Shown here one piece after another: positions 41,632 through 50,956 of a stretch of DNA of 64,000 bases. The notes beneath the pieces are model-generated. The model was not told the origin of the DNA and ran no database searches. It saw only the letters and a program-made list of their open reading frames with translations. How positions within the stretch are numbered: position 1 is the first letter of the stretch; each line of letters begins with the position of its first letter. This DNA is from Prevotella sp. (GTDB taxonomy: Bacteria; Bacteroidota; Bacteroidia; Bacteroidales; Bacteroidaceae). The translations under genes and the position numbers were made by a program. The stretch is taken from NCBI GenBank assembly GCA_017623155.1, contig JAGAPR010000006.1, positions 1-64,000 of the forward strand, in the 5' to 3' direction.

Positions 41632-42477
41632 ATGAAGAAAAGAATACTCGCAGCCCTCCTCGCAGCGGTAATCCTACTAACCCTTGCGGGATGTGCAAAC
41701 AACAAAGCAGCTGCTCCTGCTCCCGATACTACAAGACCGACGGTAACGACTACGGTGGAAACCACAGGCACAGCCGAATCGGATACGGACACGGAACACA
41801 CAGAAGAAAAGAAAAACAGCACTGCCGAGGAAACAAAGCCTGCTGAAACGACTAAAACCCAAGAGCCGTCAGAATCCGTAACCGAGCAGACTGAAACAAA
41901 GCCTGCCGCAACCAAACCGCAGACCACGGAAAAGCCGGAGTCAGAGAGTAAGCCTGCCGAAACGGTGCCAAAGGAAACCGAGCAAAAGCCTACGGAAACC
42001 AAACCTGCGGAAACAAAGCCATCGCAGACCGAAAGCACCGAGCAACCAAAGGTCGAGGAAACAAAACCCGAAATGAAACCGACCGAACCCGAAACTCCTC
42101 CCAAGCAGACAGAAGAAAAGCCCAAGGAAACCAAGCCGGAGGTAACCGAACCGCCAAAGGAAACGGAGCCTCCCACCGAAACAGAACCTCCGAAGGTGAC
42201 CGAGCCGGAGCCTACGGAAAAGCCTGCTCCCTTCGACATCAACCACTGGATCGCTTATGCAAAGAGCTACGCCGAAAGCAAAGGACTCGTGCTGAGCAAC
42301 ACAGCGGTGGATTGCTGGGATAACCCCATCCGAGCAGGTGCACACTGCATCTACCTCGAAAGGGATCTCCAAAGCAGACTGAACCGCTACGCAAAGGATG
42401 AAGATATCACCGACGTGTGGATCTGGGCAGAAGCTACGGGCAACGACTGCTATGACATTTATATCGGATACGCATAA
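41632..42477 (+). CDS. lipoprotein with long Thr/Glu/Pro/Lys stalk
   Basis: 281 residues. Signal peptide with lipobox LTLAGC (Cys 21), then about 180 residues of low-complexity TKPAET/EPT-type repeats that would span the wall, then a C-terminal 80-residue domain (WIAYAKSYAESKGLVLSNTAVDCWDNPIRAGAHCIYLERDLQSRLNRYAKDEDITDVWIWAEATGNDCYDIYIGYA) of unknown function with three Cys. Displayed on the outer face of the membrane; a surface role in mating or wall contact is possible. Similar in layout to the island lipoprotein at 11890. Confidence 0.78.
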   Translation: MKKRILAALLAAVILLTLAGCANNKAAAPAPDTTRPTVTTTVETTGTAESDTDTEHTEEKKNSTAEETKPAETTKTQEPSESVTEQTETKPAATKPQTTEKPESESKPAETVPKETEQKPTETKPAETKPSQTESTEQPKVEETKPEMKPTEPETPPKQTEEKPKETKPEVTEPPKETEPPTETEPPKVTEPEPTEKPAPFDINHWIAYAKSYAESKGLVLSNTAVDCWDNPIRAGAHCIYLERDLQSRLNRYAKDEDITDVWIWAEATGNDCYDIYIGYA

Positions 42478-42492
42478 CCAAATATCAATCTC

Positions 42493-42526
42493 AAAAACGC
42501 ACCGAAGCGCTCGGTGCGTTTTTCAT
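42493..42526 (+). terminator. terminator after the lipoprotein gene
   Basis: AAAAACGCACCGA pairs with TCGGTGCGTTTTT around AGCGC. Confidence 0.9.
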
Positions 42527-42546
42527 TTCAAAAGGAGGCCTATTGA

Positions 42547-45500
42547 ATGAAAAAGAATCTATTCAGGAAAGGTATGTCGGCATTGCTTGCCGTAATGATG
42601 TGCCTTTCCGCTTTTATCGGTATGGGAACGACAACTGCTTTTGCAGCCGAAGCCGAAACCGATGAGGTGGTAATGATGGCATTCCCCCGTGAAGGCGACG
42701 ATAACTACAGCGCCAATTGGGGGCATGGCGAACTCCACTATATGAACGGCTGGTTCGCAGGCGAGTCCAAGAAAGTCACGGTTTACACCATCGGCTCTTG
42801 GAACGGCAATGCCTGTTACTGTATCGAACCTGGTACACCTCTCGCCATCGGCGACGTGATGACCAAGCGTGATGAAACCTATTGGGATAACTATCCCTCG
42901 ACCTATAACAAGACCATCGAAGCAGATGAGATCAAACTGTTCATCGGTCGAATCTTCCAGTACGGCTACACCGGAACGGTAACAACCGAATGGCGTTCGC
43001 AGAATGCCGCTGATGCAGATAAGCTGGCACACATTATGGCAACACAGACGCTCGTTTGGGAAACCATCGTCGGTGAGCGTGACTCGGACTTCAACCACGT
43101 TGATCCCGGCAGCTACGATGCGGTGAAAGACCGTGTTGCTACCAATCATCCGCTGTACAGTCAGTTCATTTCGTACTACAACAGCATGGAAGCCAACGTG
43201 CAGAAGCACTCCAAGGTGCCGAGTTTCTTTGCCAAATCCACCTCCAAAGCACAGGAAATTGAGCTTGCGTGGAACGGCACGAACTACTCCGCAACCCTAA
43301 CTGATACCAATAACGTATTGGGTAACTACACCTTTAGTGCCGATCAGTCCGGCATTTCCTTCTCCGTCAGTGGGAACAAGCTGACCGTAACTGCAAACAC
43401 CGCACCCTCCGGCAAGGTGAGCATCACAGCCACCAAGACCGGCTCTGTGAGAAAAGGCGTTGTGGTATGGTCGGACGGCGTGATCACTCCCGGCAGCGGC
43501 ATTCAGGATTTATCCACTTACTCTGCCGAAGTCAACGATCCCGTCAAGGGCTATCTGAATATCAAGGTCAGCCTCGGATCTGCAAAAATCGTTAAGACTT
43601 CCGAGGACGGAAAGGTGTCCGGCATTACCTTCACCATCACCGGCAACGGTGTGAATAAGACGGTAACCACCGGAGCAAACGGCGAGATCAAAATCGACAA
43701 TCTCAGCCCCGGCACTTACACCGTGACCGAGGAGGTCGAGGATCGCTACGAACCGCAGACGGCAAAAACCGTAACTGTCGTATCGGGACAGACCACAACC
43801 GTATCGTTTAACAACACCCTCAAGCGCGGCGACCTCAAGATCGTTAAGACCTCTGAGGATGGCATCGTATCGGGCATTCCTTTCGTGGTATCCGGCAACG
43901 GCATCACCAAGAACGTGACCACCGATGCAAACGGAGAGATCAAGATCGAAGGTCTCCTGCCCGGCACCTATACGGTAACCGAGCAGCACAAGGACTACTA
44001 CGAGCCTCAGGCATCCCAAACCGTTACGGTGGAATATGATAAGACCGCAACGGTGTCCTTTGACAACGTCCTCAAGCGCGGTGATCTTACCGTCACCAAG
44101 ACTGCTGAGGACGGTCTGACCGAAGGCATCAAGTTCCGTCTCACCGGCACCTCCGACAGTGGCGTTAAGATCGACGTGACTGCCACTGTGGACAGTACCG
44201 GCAAGGCGTATTTCAAGGACATCCTCATCGGCAGCGGATACGTGTTGGAGGAAGTGGATACCGCCCTCAAGTATATCGTACCCGACAGTCAGGATGTGGA
44301 GATCGAATGGGCAAAGGTTGCCACCGCCGAGGTGTACAACGAGCTGAAGCGCGGCGACCTCAAGGTCATCAAGACCTCCGAGGATAACTTCGTGGAAGGC
44401 ATGAGATTCCACCTCTACGGAACCTCTCTCTCCGGCGAGAAGGTCAGCGTTTACGCCTACACCGACAAGAACGGTGTGGCAGTATTCGAAGATATACTCA
44501 TCGGTAGCAACTACACCGTGGAGGAAGTCAACACCGCCATCCGTTACGTGATCCCCGAAAGCCAGGGTGCGGTCATTGAGTGGAACAAGGTGACCGAGGT
44601 CAAGTTCCACAATGTCCTCAAGAAATGGAGAGCCGACGTGTTCAAGATCGACGCGGACTTGGCAGGCTTCGATGATGGCGATAGCGGGCTTGTCCCAGTG
44701 GAACTGATGCCGATGGCTTTCTCCCTCGACTCCGATGCGATGGTCGATGACCTCGGCGGTATCTATGGACAGGCCCAGGGCGATGCTACCCTCGAAGGTG
44801 CAGTATACGGCGTATTCAAGGACGGTGCGCTCATCGACACCTATACGACCGACAAAAACGGATATTTCCTTACCGACTACTATCCTTGCTACGAGAACGT
44901 GGAATGGACGATCCGTGAGATCAGCCCCTCCGAAGGATACCTGCTTGACGAAACCGTCTATTATATCGACACCTACGCAGGCCAGTATACGGTTGAGTTG
45001 AACACCGTCTATCCCGACGTGTACGAGGATATCATCAAGGGCAAGATCACCATCATCAAGCATACCGATGACGGCTCCACCAAGATCGAAACTCCCGAAG
45101 TCGGCGCCATGTTTGAAATCTATCTCAAGAGCGCCGGCAGCTATGAAGCCGCCGAAACCACCGAGAGAGATATCCTCACTTGTGATGAGTTCGGATATGC
45201 CGAAACCATCGACCTGCCTTACGGTGTGTACTTGGTAAAGCAGATCAAGGGCTGGGATGGCAGAGAGCTGCTCGATCCCTTTGAGGTATTCGTCAGTGAG
45301 GACGGCGAAGTATATCGCTATCTCATTAACAACGCAAACTTCGAGTCCTATCTCCACGTGGTCAAGACCGACAGTACCACAGGCAAGACCATCCCTTATG
45401 CGGGCGCAGGTTTTCAGATCTACGCTCCCGACGGCAGCCTCGTAACGATGAGCTACACCTACCCGACGCTGACTGTGATCGATACCTTCTACACCAACGA

Positions 45501-47757
45501 GGAAGGTACGCTTCTCACTCCCGAAAAGCTCCCTTACGGTGAGGGCTATTACCTTGTAGAGGTTCAGGCACCCCACGGTTATGTCCTCGATGCTACTCCT
45601 ATCTACTTTGACGTGACTGAGGAAAACTCCGCCGATGAAAACGGCATCACCATCGTCAAGGTAGTCAAGGAGAATGAACCGCAGAAAGGAACAATTACCA
45701 TCACCAAGACCGGTGAGGTCTTCTCCTCTGTGGCAGAGCAGAACGGCGTGTATCAGCCTGTATATGAGATCAAGGGCTTGGCAGGTGCGGTCTATGAGAT
45801 CACTGCCGCTGAAGATGTGGTAACCCTCGACGGTACGCTCCGCTACAAGAAGGGCGACGTCGTTGCCACTATCACCACAGGCGCAGACGGTACGGCTACC
45901 ACCGAGCCGTTGTTCCTTGGCAAATTCGAAATCCGAGAAATCACAGCACCCCACGGTATGATCCTTAACGGCGATACCGTAACCGTAGAGCTGACCTACG
46001 CCGGACAGGAGATTAAGATCACGACCACCTCCGCAGCCTTCGTCAATGAAAGACAGAAGGTGGAAATCGATCTCTCCAAAGTCTTGGAACAGGACGAGAA
46101 ATACGGCATCGGTAGAAATAACGAGATCACCTCCGTCAAGTTCGGCTTGTATGCCTCTGAGGACATCACCGCAGCTGACGGCAAGGTCATCCCAAAAGAC
46201 GGTCTCATTGAAGCCGTAACCTGCGACGAGAACGGCAAGGCGGTATTTGTGACCGACCTGCCCGTAGGCGCAAAGGTATACGTCAAGGAAATCGCAACCG
46301 ACAGCCACTATATCCTCTCTGACAGCACCTATCCCGTAACCTTCGAGTATGCAGGCCAGGACACCGCGGTGGTGAAGATCTCCGTGAATGACGGCGAAGC
46401 CATCACCAACGAGATCATCCGTGGCACTATCATCGGCAAGAAGCTGGACGAGGATGGCTTTACCATCTGCGGTGCGCTCTTCGGTCTCTTCCGTGAGAAC
46501 GAAACCGAGTTCACCGAGGAAACTGCCCTTGCTACCTGCCAGTCCAATGAGATCGGCATCTTCACCTTCGAGAACGTACCCTTCGGCAGATGGATCGTCC
46601 GTGAGATCAAGGCAGCTCCCGCATTTGTACTGAACGAGAACAGCTACGCTGTAACCGTAGGCACCGATGAGGAAGTTATTGAGATCACCATCGAGAACGA
46701 GTTCATTACCGGCTCGGTAAAAACCACGAAGGTGGATAAGGAATACCCCGACAACAAGCTGTCCGGCGCCGTCTTTGAAGTTTACGTGGACGTGGATAAT
46801 AACGGCGAATTTAATCCCGAAATCGACCTCTTCGTAGGCGAGATGACCGAAACCGAGGATGGCATCTATGAGATGCACGACCTTCGCTATAACGGATATT
46901 TCCTCCATGAAAAGGCCGCGCCCGAAGGCTTCCTCAAGGATGACGGCTACCACTATTTCGAGATCAGAAACGACGGCGAAACTGTCATCGTGGAGAACGA
47001 GGCAGGCGTTGGCTTTACCAACCAGCCTATCCTCGGTAACGTGACCACCACGAAGGTGGACAAAGAGTATCCCGACAATAAACTGTCCGGTGCCGTCTTT
47101 GAGATCTACAAGGACGTGGACGGTAACGGCGAATTCGATGCCGAGATCGACACACTCGTAGGCGAAATGACCGAAACCGAAGCAGGCGTATATCTCTATG
47201 AGAAGCTCCGCTACGGCGGTTACTTCCTCTACGAAAAGACTGCTCCCGAAGGCTTCGTTAAGGATGACACCTACCACTATTTCGAGATCAGGAATGACGG
47301 TGAAACCGTAACAGTGGAAAACGAAGCTGGCGTTGGCTTCACCAACAAGCCCATCGTGGGTGAATTGGAGCTGACCAAGACCGATATCTCTGACGGTAAA
47401 GTCCTTGCGAACGTGGGCTTCCTCATTCGCAATGAAGCCGGAGAGATCGTGGCAGAAGGCTACACCGACGAGAACGGTATTGCCAAGTTCACCCTTCGCT
47501 ACGGCAAGTACACCTACGAGGAATTCGCAGCCTTGGACGGCTATATCCCCGACACAAAGGCATATCCCTTCGAGATCAAGGAGGATGGAGAAATCGTGAA
47601 AGCAGCTATGACCAATGAAAGAATCCCCGAAGTACCGCAGACCGGTGATGAGAGCAACATCGGTTTCTGGATCGGACTTGCGGCGGTAGCCCTGGGCGGT
47701 GTCATCGCCACCGCCATCGTCCTCATCAAGAAGAAAAAGGACGATGAAAATGAATGA
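42547..47757 (+). CDS. large CnaB/SpaA-repeat surface adhesin with sorting signal
   Basis: 1736 residues. Signal peptide (about 1-34), a thioester-type N-terminal domain with CYCIEPGTPLAIG and MATQTLVWE (about 70-200), a linker, then many CnaB-like prealbumin repeats (from about 345), seen as recurring KTSEDG, GVNKT/GITKN, YTVTEE and LKRGDLKI units; two near-identical repeats near 1390-1560 share KVDKEYPDNKLSGAVFE. The C-terminus has VPQTG (1696-1700), a membrane helix and KKKKDDENE, a sortase substrate. Thioester and isopeptide bonds would make a covalent, stiff adhesin. The sortase gene at 51809 lies in the same element. Likely promotes contact with a mating partner or surface. Its last codons overlap the next gene. 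Confidence 0.92.
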   Translation: MKKNLFRKGMSALLAVMMCLSAFIGMGTTTAFAAEAETDEVVMMAFPREGDDNYSANWGHGELHYMNGWFAGESKKVTVYTIGSWNGNACYCIEPGTPLAIGDVMTKRDETYWDNYPSTYNKTIEADEIKLFIGRIFQYGYTGTVTTEWRSQNAADADKLAHIMATQTLVWETIVGERDSDFNHVDPGSYDAVKDRVATNHPLYSQFISYYNSMEANVQKHSKVPSFFAKSTSKAQEIELAWNGTNYSATLTDTNNVLGNYTFSADQSGISFSVSGNKLTVTANTAPSGKVSITATKTGSVRKGVVVWSDGVITPGSGIQDLSTYSAEVNDPVKGYLNIKVSLGSAKIVKTSEDGKVSGITFTITGNGVNKTVTTGANGEIKIDNLSPGTYTVTEEVEDRYEPQTAKTVTVVSGQTTTVSFNNTLKRGDLKIVKTSEDGIVSGIPFVVSGNGITKNVTTDANGEIKIEGLLPGTYTVTEQHKDYYEPQASQTVTVEYDKTATVSFDNVLKRGDLTVTKTAEDGLTEGIKFRLTGTSDSGVKIDVTATVDSTGKAYFKDILIGSGYVLEEVDTALKYIVPDSQDVEIEWAKVATAEVYNELKRGDLKVIKTSEDNFVEGMRFHLYGTSLSGEKVSVYAYTDKNGVAVFEDILIGSNYTVEEVNTAIRYVIPESQGAVIEWNKVTEVKFHNVLKKWRADVFKIDADLAGFDDGDSGLVPVELMPMAFSLDSDAMVDDLGGIYGQAQGDATLEGAVYGVFKDGALIDTYTTDKNGYFLTDYYPCYENVEWTIREISPSEGYLLDETVYYIDTYAGQYTVELNTVYPDVYEDIIKGKITIIKHTDDGSTKIETPEVGAMFEIYLKSAGSYEAAETTERDILTCDEFGYAETIDLPYGVYLVKQIKGWDGRELLDPFEVFVSEDGEVYRYLINNANFESYLHVVKTDSTTGKTIPYAGAGFQIYAPDGSLVTMSYTYPTLTVIDTFYTNEEGTLLTPEKLPYGEGYYLVEVQAPHGYVLDATPIYFDVTEENSADENGITIVKVVKENEPQKGTITITKTGEVFSSVAEQNGVYQPVYEIKGLAGAVYEITAAEDVVTLDGTLRYKKGDVVATITTGADGTATTEPLFLGKFEIREITAPHGMILNGDTVTVELTYAGQEIKITTTSAAFVNERQKVEIDLSKVLEQDEKYGIGRNNEITSVKFGLYASEDITAADGKVIPKDGLIEAVTCDENGKAVFVTDLPVGAKVYVKEIATDSHYILSDSTYPVTFEYAGQDTAVVKISVNDGEAITNEIIRGTIIGKKLDEDGFTICGALFGLFRENETEFTEETALATCQSNEIGIFTFENVPFGRWIVREIKAAPAFVLNENSYAVTVGTDEEVIEITIENEFITGSVKTTKVDKEYPDNKLSGAVFEVYVDVDNNGEFNPEIDLFVGEMTETEDGIYEMHDLRYNGYFLHEKAAPEGFLKDDGYHYFEIRNDGETVIVENEAGVGFTNQPILGNVTTTKVDKEYPDNKLSGAVFEIYKDVDGNGEFDAEIDTLVGEMTETEAGVYLYEKLRYGGYFLYEKTAPEGFVKDDTYHYFEIRNDGETVTVENEAGVGFTNKPIVGELELTKTDISDGKVLANVGFLIRNEAGEIVAEGYTDENGIAKFTLRYGKYTYEEFAALDGYIPDTKAYPFEIKEDGEIVKAAMTNERIPEVPQTGDESNIGFWIGLAAVALGGVIATAIVLIKKKKDDENE

Positions 47758-48107
47758 TGAAAAAGGTGTATATTTGCTCTCCGCTTGGCGGCGATGTAGC
47801 GGGTAACCTGCAGCGGGCAAAGCAGTACGCCAAATATGCGCTTCTGTGCGGAACGGCTCCGGTCGTTCCGCATTTTTACGCCCTATGCTTGAATGACGAA
47901 AACCCGAAGGAACGGGAGATCGGACTCGCCGCAGGGCTGTCCCTGTTGTGGTTCTGCGATGAGCTTTGGGTATTCGGCGACCGAGTATCCCACGGCATGG
48001 AAAAGGAAATCAACTTTGCCAAGAACCTCAACATCCGCACCTGCTATATCAAGGAATCCCAAGTAAAACAAACTCTCAAGAAACAAGGAGGAAACTACAA
48101 TGCGTAA
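47754..48107 (+). CDS. DUF4406/nucleoside deoxyribosyltransferase-like protein
   Basis: 117 residues. The fold motif VYICSPLGGDVAGNLQRAKQYAKYALLCGTAPVVPHFY and LLWFCDELWVFGDRVSHGMEKEINFAKNLNIRTCYI match the nucleoside 2-deoxyribosyltransferase-like/DUF4406 group, which is frequent in mobile elements. A nucleotide-related activity is possible but unproven. Overlaps the adhesin gene by 4 bases and the pilin-like gene by 8. Confidence 0.75.
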   Translation: MMKKVYICSPLGGDVAGNLQRAKQYAKYALLCGTAPVVPHFYALCLNDENPKEREIGLAAGLSLLWFCDELWVFGDRVSHGMEKEINFAKNLNIRTCYIKESQVKQTLKKQGGNYNA

Positions 48108-48435
48108 TAAGAAAATTATGCGAATTCTTCTCTGTGCCGTGCTGATGATGGTGATCGTCAGTACCTTCTCGGTAACGGCCTTCGCCGCAGGCGACGTAGC
48201 CGGAGCTATCGAGCAGACATGGAACACCGCCAAGACTCAGGTGCAGACGGTGGTCAACAACGTGGTCTTTCCCGTGGTGGATATGATCCTGGCGATCCTC
48301 TTCTTCGTGAAGCTCGGCACGGCATACTTCGATTACCGCAAGCACGGTCAGTTTGAGTTCACCGCGCCTGCGATCCTGTTCGCCTGCCTCATCTTCACTT
48401 TGACCGCACCTCTGTATATCTGGACCATCCTGTAA
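48100..48435 (+). CDS. VirB2/pilin-like membrane protein (DUF3852 type)
   Basis: 111 residues: a signal peptide ending VTAFAAG, then two hydrophobic helices (VVFPVVDMILAILFFVKLGTAYF and APAILFACLIFTLTAPLYIWTIL) joined by a short polar loop. This is the layout of VirB2-like pilins and of the DUF3852 proteins of Gram-positive conjugation systems. First of the secretion-system genes. Confidence 0.8.
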   Translation: MRNKKIMRILLCAVLMMVIVSTFSVTAFAAGDVAGAIEQTWNTAKTQVQTVVNNVVFPVVDMILAILFFVKLGTAYFDYRKHGQFEFTAPAILFACLIFTLTAPLYIWTIL

Positions 48436-48447
48436 GGAGGTGTCGGC

Positions 48448-48852
48448 ATGAACTTTTTTGAAGGCGAACTTCACAGGATGTTCGGTGGGAACGACATTAT
48501 CCACGATCCGAAGATCGTCGGCAGAACTCTGCTCGGCAAGCTGGATGATGACCTGCGAGTGAAATTGCAGTTCGTTTCCACCGGAATCGCCAAGCATTAC
48601 GATGCCATTCAGATCTCCATCCTCAACCGCACTGAAGGCGCGGTGGACAGAGAAACCATGAGGTTCGGTGACATCATCGGACTAAAGAACGATCACGGCA
48701 CACCCAATGTCTATCCCTATATGTGGGAGGAAAGCAACAGCAAGGCGTATTGGTATACGCCTGTAACAGCCTCCGACAAAGCACTGATCGCCGACACCGT
48801 CCTCGACTACGTGGGGATGTACCAATCCGAAGGGATGGCAATGTCCCTATGA
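48448..48852 (+). CDS. hypothetical conjugation-module protein
   Basis: 134 residues, unrecognised. Soluble, alpha/beta; contains IHDPKIVGRTLLGKLDDDLRVKLQFVSTGIAKHYDAIQISILNRTEG and a Trp/Tyr-rich PYMWEESNSKAYWYTP. Ends YQSEGMAMSL, a variant of the shared tail. Good ribosome binding site AAGGAGGTGTCGGC. Confidence 0.68.
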   Translation: MNFFEGELHRMFGGNDIIHDPKIVGRTLLGKLDDDLRVKLQFVSTGIAKHYDAIQISILNRTEGAVDRETMRFGDIIGLKNDHGTPNVYPYMWEESNSKAYWYTPVTASDKALIADTVLDYVGMYQSEGMAMSL

Positions 48853-48869
48853 GAAATTCCCAAACTCGC

Positions 48870-48898
48870 TGGACTTTCGGAAAGAACCGTGGTATGTT
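48870..48898 (+). promoter_or_regulatory. promoter-like element before the DUF6809-like gene
   Basis: TGGACT (48870-48875), 17 bases, TATGTT (48893-48898). It has the same spacing and context as the promoter of the homologous gene in the island (13113-13141), with shared GAAAG, GTGGTAT and TTGTG words. Confidence 0.5.
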
Positions 48899-48922
48899 GT
48901 TGTGCCGAAAGGAGGCGGCAAC

Positions 48923-49204
48923 ATGAGTTTTCTGAAAGACCTGTACAACGGCGAAATTCGCCCTTGCGAGGAAATTCCCGACACCGATGAGTTCAAAGCA
49001 GCACAGTCGGCGCTCTCGAAAGCAGCCAAGGAGCTGGACGATGCATTGACAGCAGAGCAAAAGGTGCTGTTCAATGCCTATAAGGAACGGTTCTTTGAAT
49101 GCATCGATCACTCATATGCTCACGCATATAAGCTGGGTTTCCTGCACGGTGCTGAACTCATCAAAGAAATCCCCAACCCCGACCGATTACCCGAAACGGA
49201 GTAA
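48923..49204 (+). CDS. DUF6809-like small protein
   Basis: 93 residues from ATG 48923 (AAAGGAGGCGGCAAC upstream). LKDLYNGEIRPCEE at the N-terminus and the helical remainder match the island protein at 12798-13082. Function unknown. A terminator follows, so it may be a single-gene transcript from the promoter-like element just upstream. Confidence 0.75.
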   Translation: MSFLKDLYNGEIRPCEEIPDTDEFKAAQSALSKAAKELDDALTAEQKVLFNAYKERFFECIDHSYAHAYKLGFLHGAELIKEIPNPDRLPETE

Positions 49205-49224
49205 TCGGTCATTTTTTATCCGCA

Positions 49225-49265
49225 GGCATAGGCGGTGGAGAGATCCACCGTCTATGTCTGTTTTG
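49225..49265 (+). terminator. terminator after the DUF6809-like gene
   Basis: Stem GGCATAGGCGGTGGA/TCCACCGTCTATGTC with a four-base loop, followed by TGTTTTG. Confidence 0.8.
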
Positions 49266-49285
49266 AAATCAGGAGGTGAAATCCC

Positions 49286-50215
49286 ATGTTTGATTGGATC
49301 GGCGATCTGATTGACGCAATAGCCGAAGCCATACGGGAAGCCTTTGAATTTTTAGGAACACAGATATCCAACACCATTTGGAACACAATGCTCCGATGGT
49401 TTTACGAAACCATCTACGATGCCGTTGCCGACTTCTTCACGATGATGGGCAATATGGGCGCGGATATCTTTGCTCTTGATTGGGTACAAGCCACCATCAA
49501 GCTGTTTACGCTGTTTGGATGGTCGCTCTTCGTTGCCGGATTGGTAGTTGCCGTATTTGACGTGGCAATCGAATACCAACACGGCCGAGCAGATATCAAG
49601 ACAACGTCCATCAATATCCTTAAAGGCTTCTTTGCCTGCTCCTTAATCGGAGTAGTGCCTGTAGAACTGTATAAGTTCTGCATATCCCTTCAAAACACCT
49701 TCTCCCACGACCTGTCGGCACTGTTCGCCGGAGGGCAATCCATTGACCTTGCGGGACAAAGCACAAGTGTCCTTGTCGGCAGCTTCGCCGTATCGGGCAA
49801 CATCACGTTCAGCCTGTTTAACATCCTTGCTCTGATCGCCTTTGCCTACTGCGTAATAAAGATATTCTTCCAAAACATCAAGCGCGGAGGAATACTGCTC
49901 GTACAGATGGCGGTCGGAGCCTTGTATATGTTCTCCATTCCGAGAGGATATATGGACGGCTTCGTGCAATGGATGAAGCAGGTAGCGGCGATCTGCCTTA
50001 CGGCGTTTATGCAGACCACCTTGCTATTCCTCGGACTGCTTACTTTCCCCGGCAATATGCTCCTCGGACTCGGTATTATGCTTGCCGCCAATGAGGTGCC
50101 GAGAATTGCCCAGCAGTTCGGTCTCGACAGCTCGGTAAGAGTCAATATGATGAGCGTTGTCCATGCGACTACCACTGCCGTCAACCTCACTCGCTCCCTT
50201 GCGAGAGCGAAGTAA
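49286..50215 (+). CDS. VirB6/TrbL-like polytopic membrane protein of the secretion channel
   Basis: 309 residues. An amphipathic N-terminus followed by about six membrane helices (ATIKLFTLFGWSLFVAGLVVAVFDV, ILKGFFACSLIGVVPVELYKF, NILALIAFAYCVIKIFF, GILLVQMAVGALYMFSIP, AAICLTAFMQTTLLFLGLLTF). Size, topology and position between the pilin-like and VirB3-like genes fit the inner-membrane VirB6 component. Ribosome binding site AGGAGGTGAAATCCC. Confidence 0.85.
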   Translation: MFDWIGDLIDAIAEAIREAFEFLGTQISNTIWNTMLRWFYETIYDAVADFFTMMGNMGADIFALDWVQATIKLFTLFGWSLFVAGLVVAVFDVAIEYQHGRADIKTTSINILKGFFACSLIGVVPVELYKFCISLQNTFSHDLSALFAGGQSIDLAGQSTSVLVGSFAVSGNITFSLFNILALIAFAYCVIKIFFQNIKRGGILLVQMAVGALYMFSIPRGYMDGFVQWMKQVAAICLTAFMQTTLLFLGLLTFPGNMLLGLGIMLAANEVPRIAQQFGLDSSVRVNMMSVVHATTTAVNLTRSLARAK

Positions 50216-50227
50216 AGGAGGTACGGC

Positions 50228-50956
50228 ATGAAAGAAAATATGGAATTGGAACGCAAGGATCTCGTCATCGACCGTGATATGGAGGTGGACTGTGACATCG
50301 GTCAGCAGATCACCTGTTATATCGAAACCTGGTTCGACGTGGACGAAAAGTTCCGTATAAAGACCGACTCGGACAATGGAACGTGGCTGAATATGTACGG
50401 CAAATACAATCCCTTTGCCGATACGCTCCGTATCGAATGCGTGATCAGCGGTGATGACTTCTCCGACGAGTTCGACTATCAGCCAACGGCGGCAGAGTCG
50501 CAGCTCATCAAGGATATGATCACCGAACGCATCCGTGAGGTACACGGTCAGACTCCGAAGGAGTTCTGCAACAGCTTCATTACCCAGGGCGAAAAGGTGT
50601 ATGTATATCAAAACCGAGGAACGCTCTCAGACGAGCAAATCATTGCTAAGCACAAACGCATCCAAGCCCACTGCGAGGAATGCGGATATATTCAGGACGG
50701 CAGCATCAGCATATCCGTGCCGATGAGCCGAAGCGGAAACGAATTCAAGAATATGATCGACTACTGCAAAGTCCGTGGAATCTCCAAGATATTGGTGGAC
50801 AGCCTCCATGATATCGGAGAAGCTCCTGCCGACGTAGATAAGGTAGTCGGTTATCTGTGTGGGCGCGGTTTCGAGGTGGAGGCAGTGGACTGCGGTCTGA
50901 CCTTCGCCTCCAAGACCGAGAGCGAAGATCAAGGCATAACGATGGGAGGAATGTAA
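50228..50956 (+). CDS. hypothetical protein with degenerate resolvase-like fold
   Basis: 242 residues. The C-terminal half (about 120-225) follows the pattern of a serine-resolvase catalytic domain: KVYVYQNRGTLSDEQIIAKHKRIQAHCEECGYI ... SRSGNEFKNMIDYCKVRGISKILVDSLHDIG ... VVGYLCGRGFEVEAVD. The usual Arg-x-Ser catalytic motif is not present (YQNRGTLS instead), so it is probably inactive. The N-terminal 110 residues are acidic and unassigned. Ends KTESEDQGITMGGM, whose DNA supplies the ribosome binding site of the next gene. Confidence 0.6.
   Translation: MKENMELERKDLVIDRDMEVDCDIGQQITCYIETWFDVDEKFRIKTDSDNGTWLNMYGKYNPFADTLRIECVISGDDFSDEFDYQPTAAESQLIKDMITERIREVHGQTPKEFCNSFITQGEKVYVYQNRGTLSDEQIIAKHKRIQAHCEECGYIQDGSISISVPMSRSGNEFKNMIDYCKVRGISKILVDSLHDIGEAPADVDKVVGYLCGRGFEVEAVDCGLTFASKTESEDQGITMGGM

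Noticed and set aside
43510..47820. A 1436-codon open frame on the minus strand opposite the adhesin gene
   Set aside because: The plus strand encodes a clear signal peptide, CnaB repeats and sorting signal. The antisense frame is open because of the repetitive codon use of the adhesin; it has no ribosome binding site or recognisable domain.
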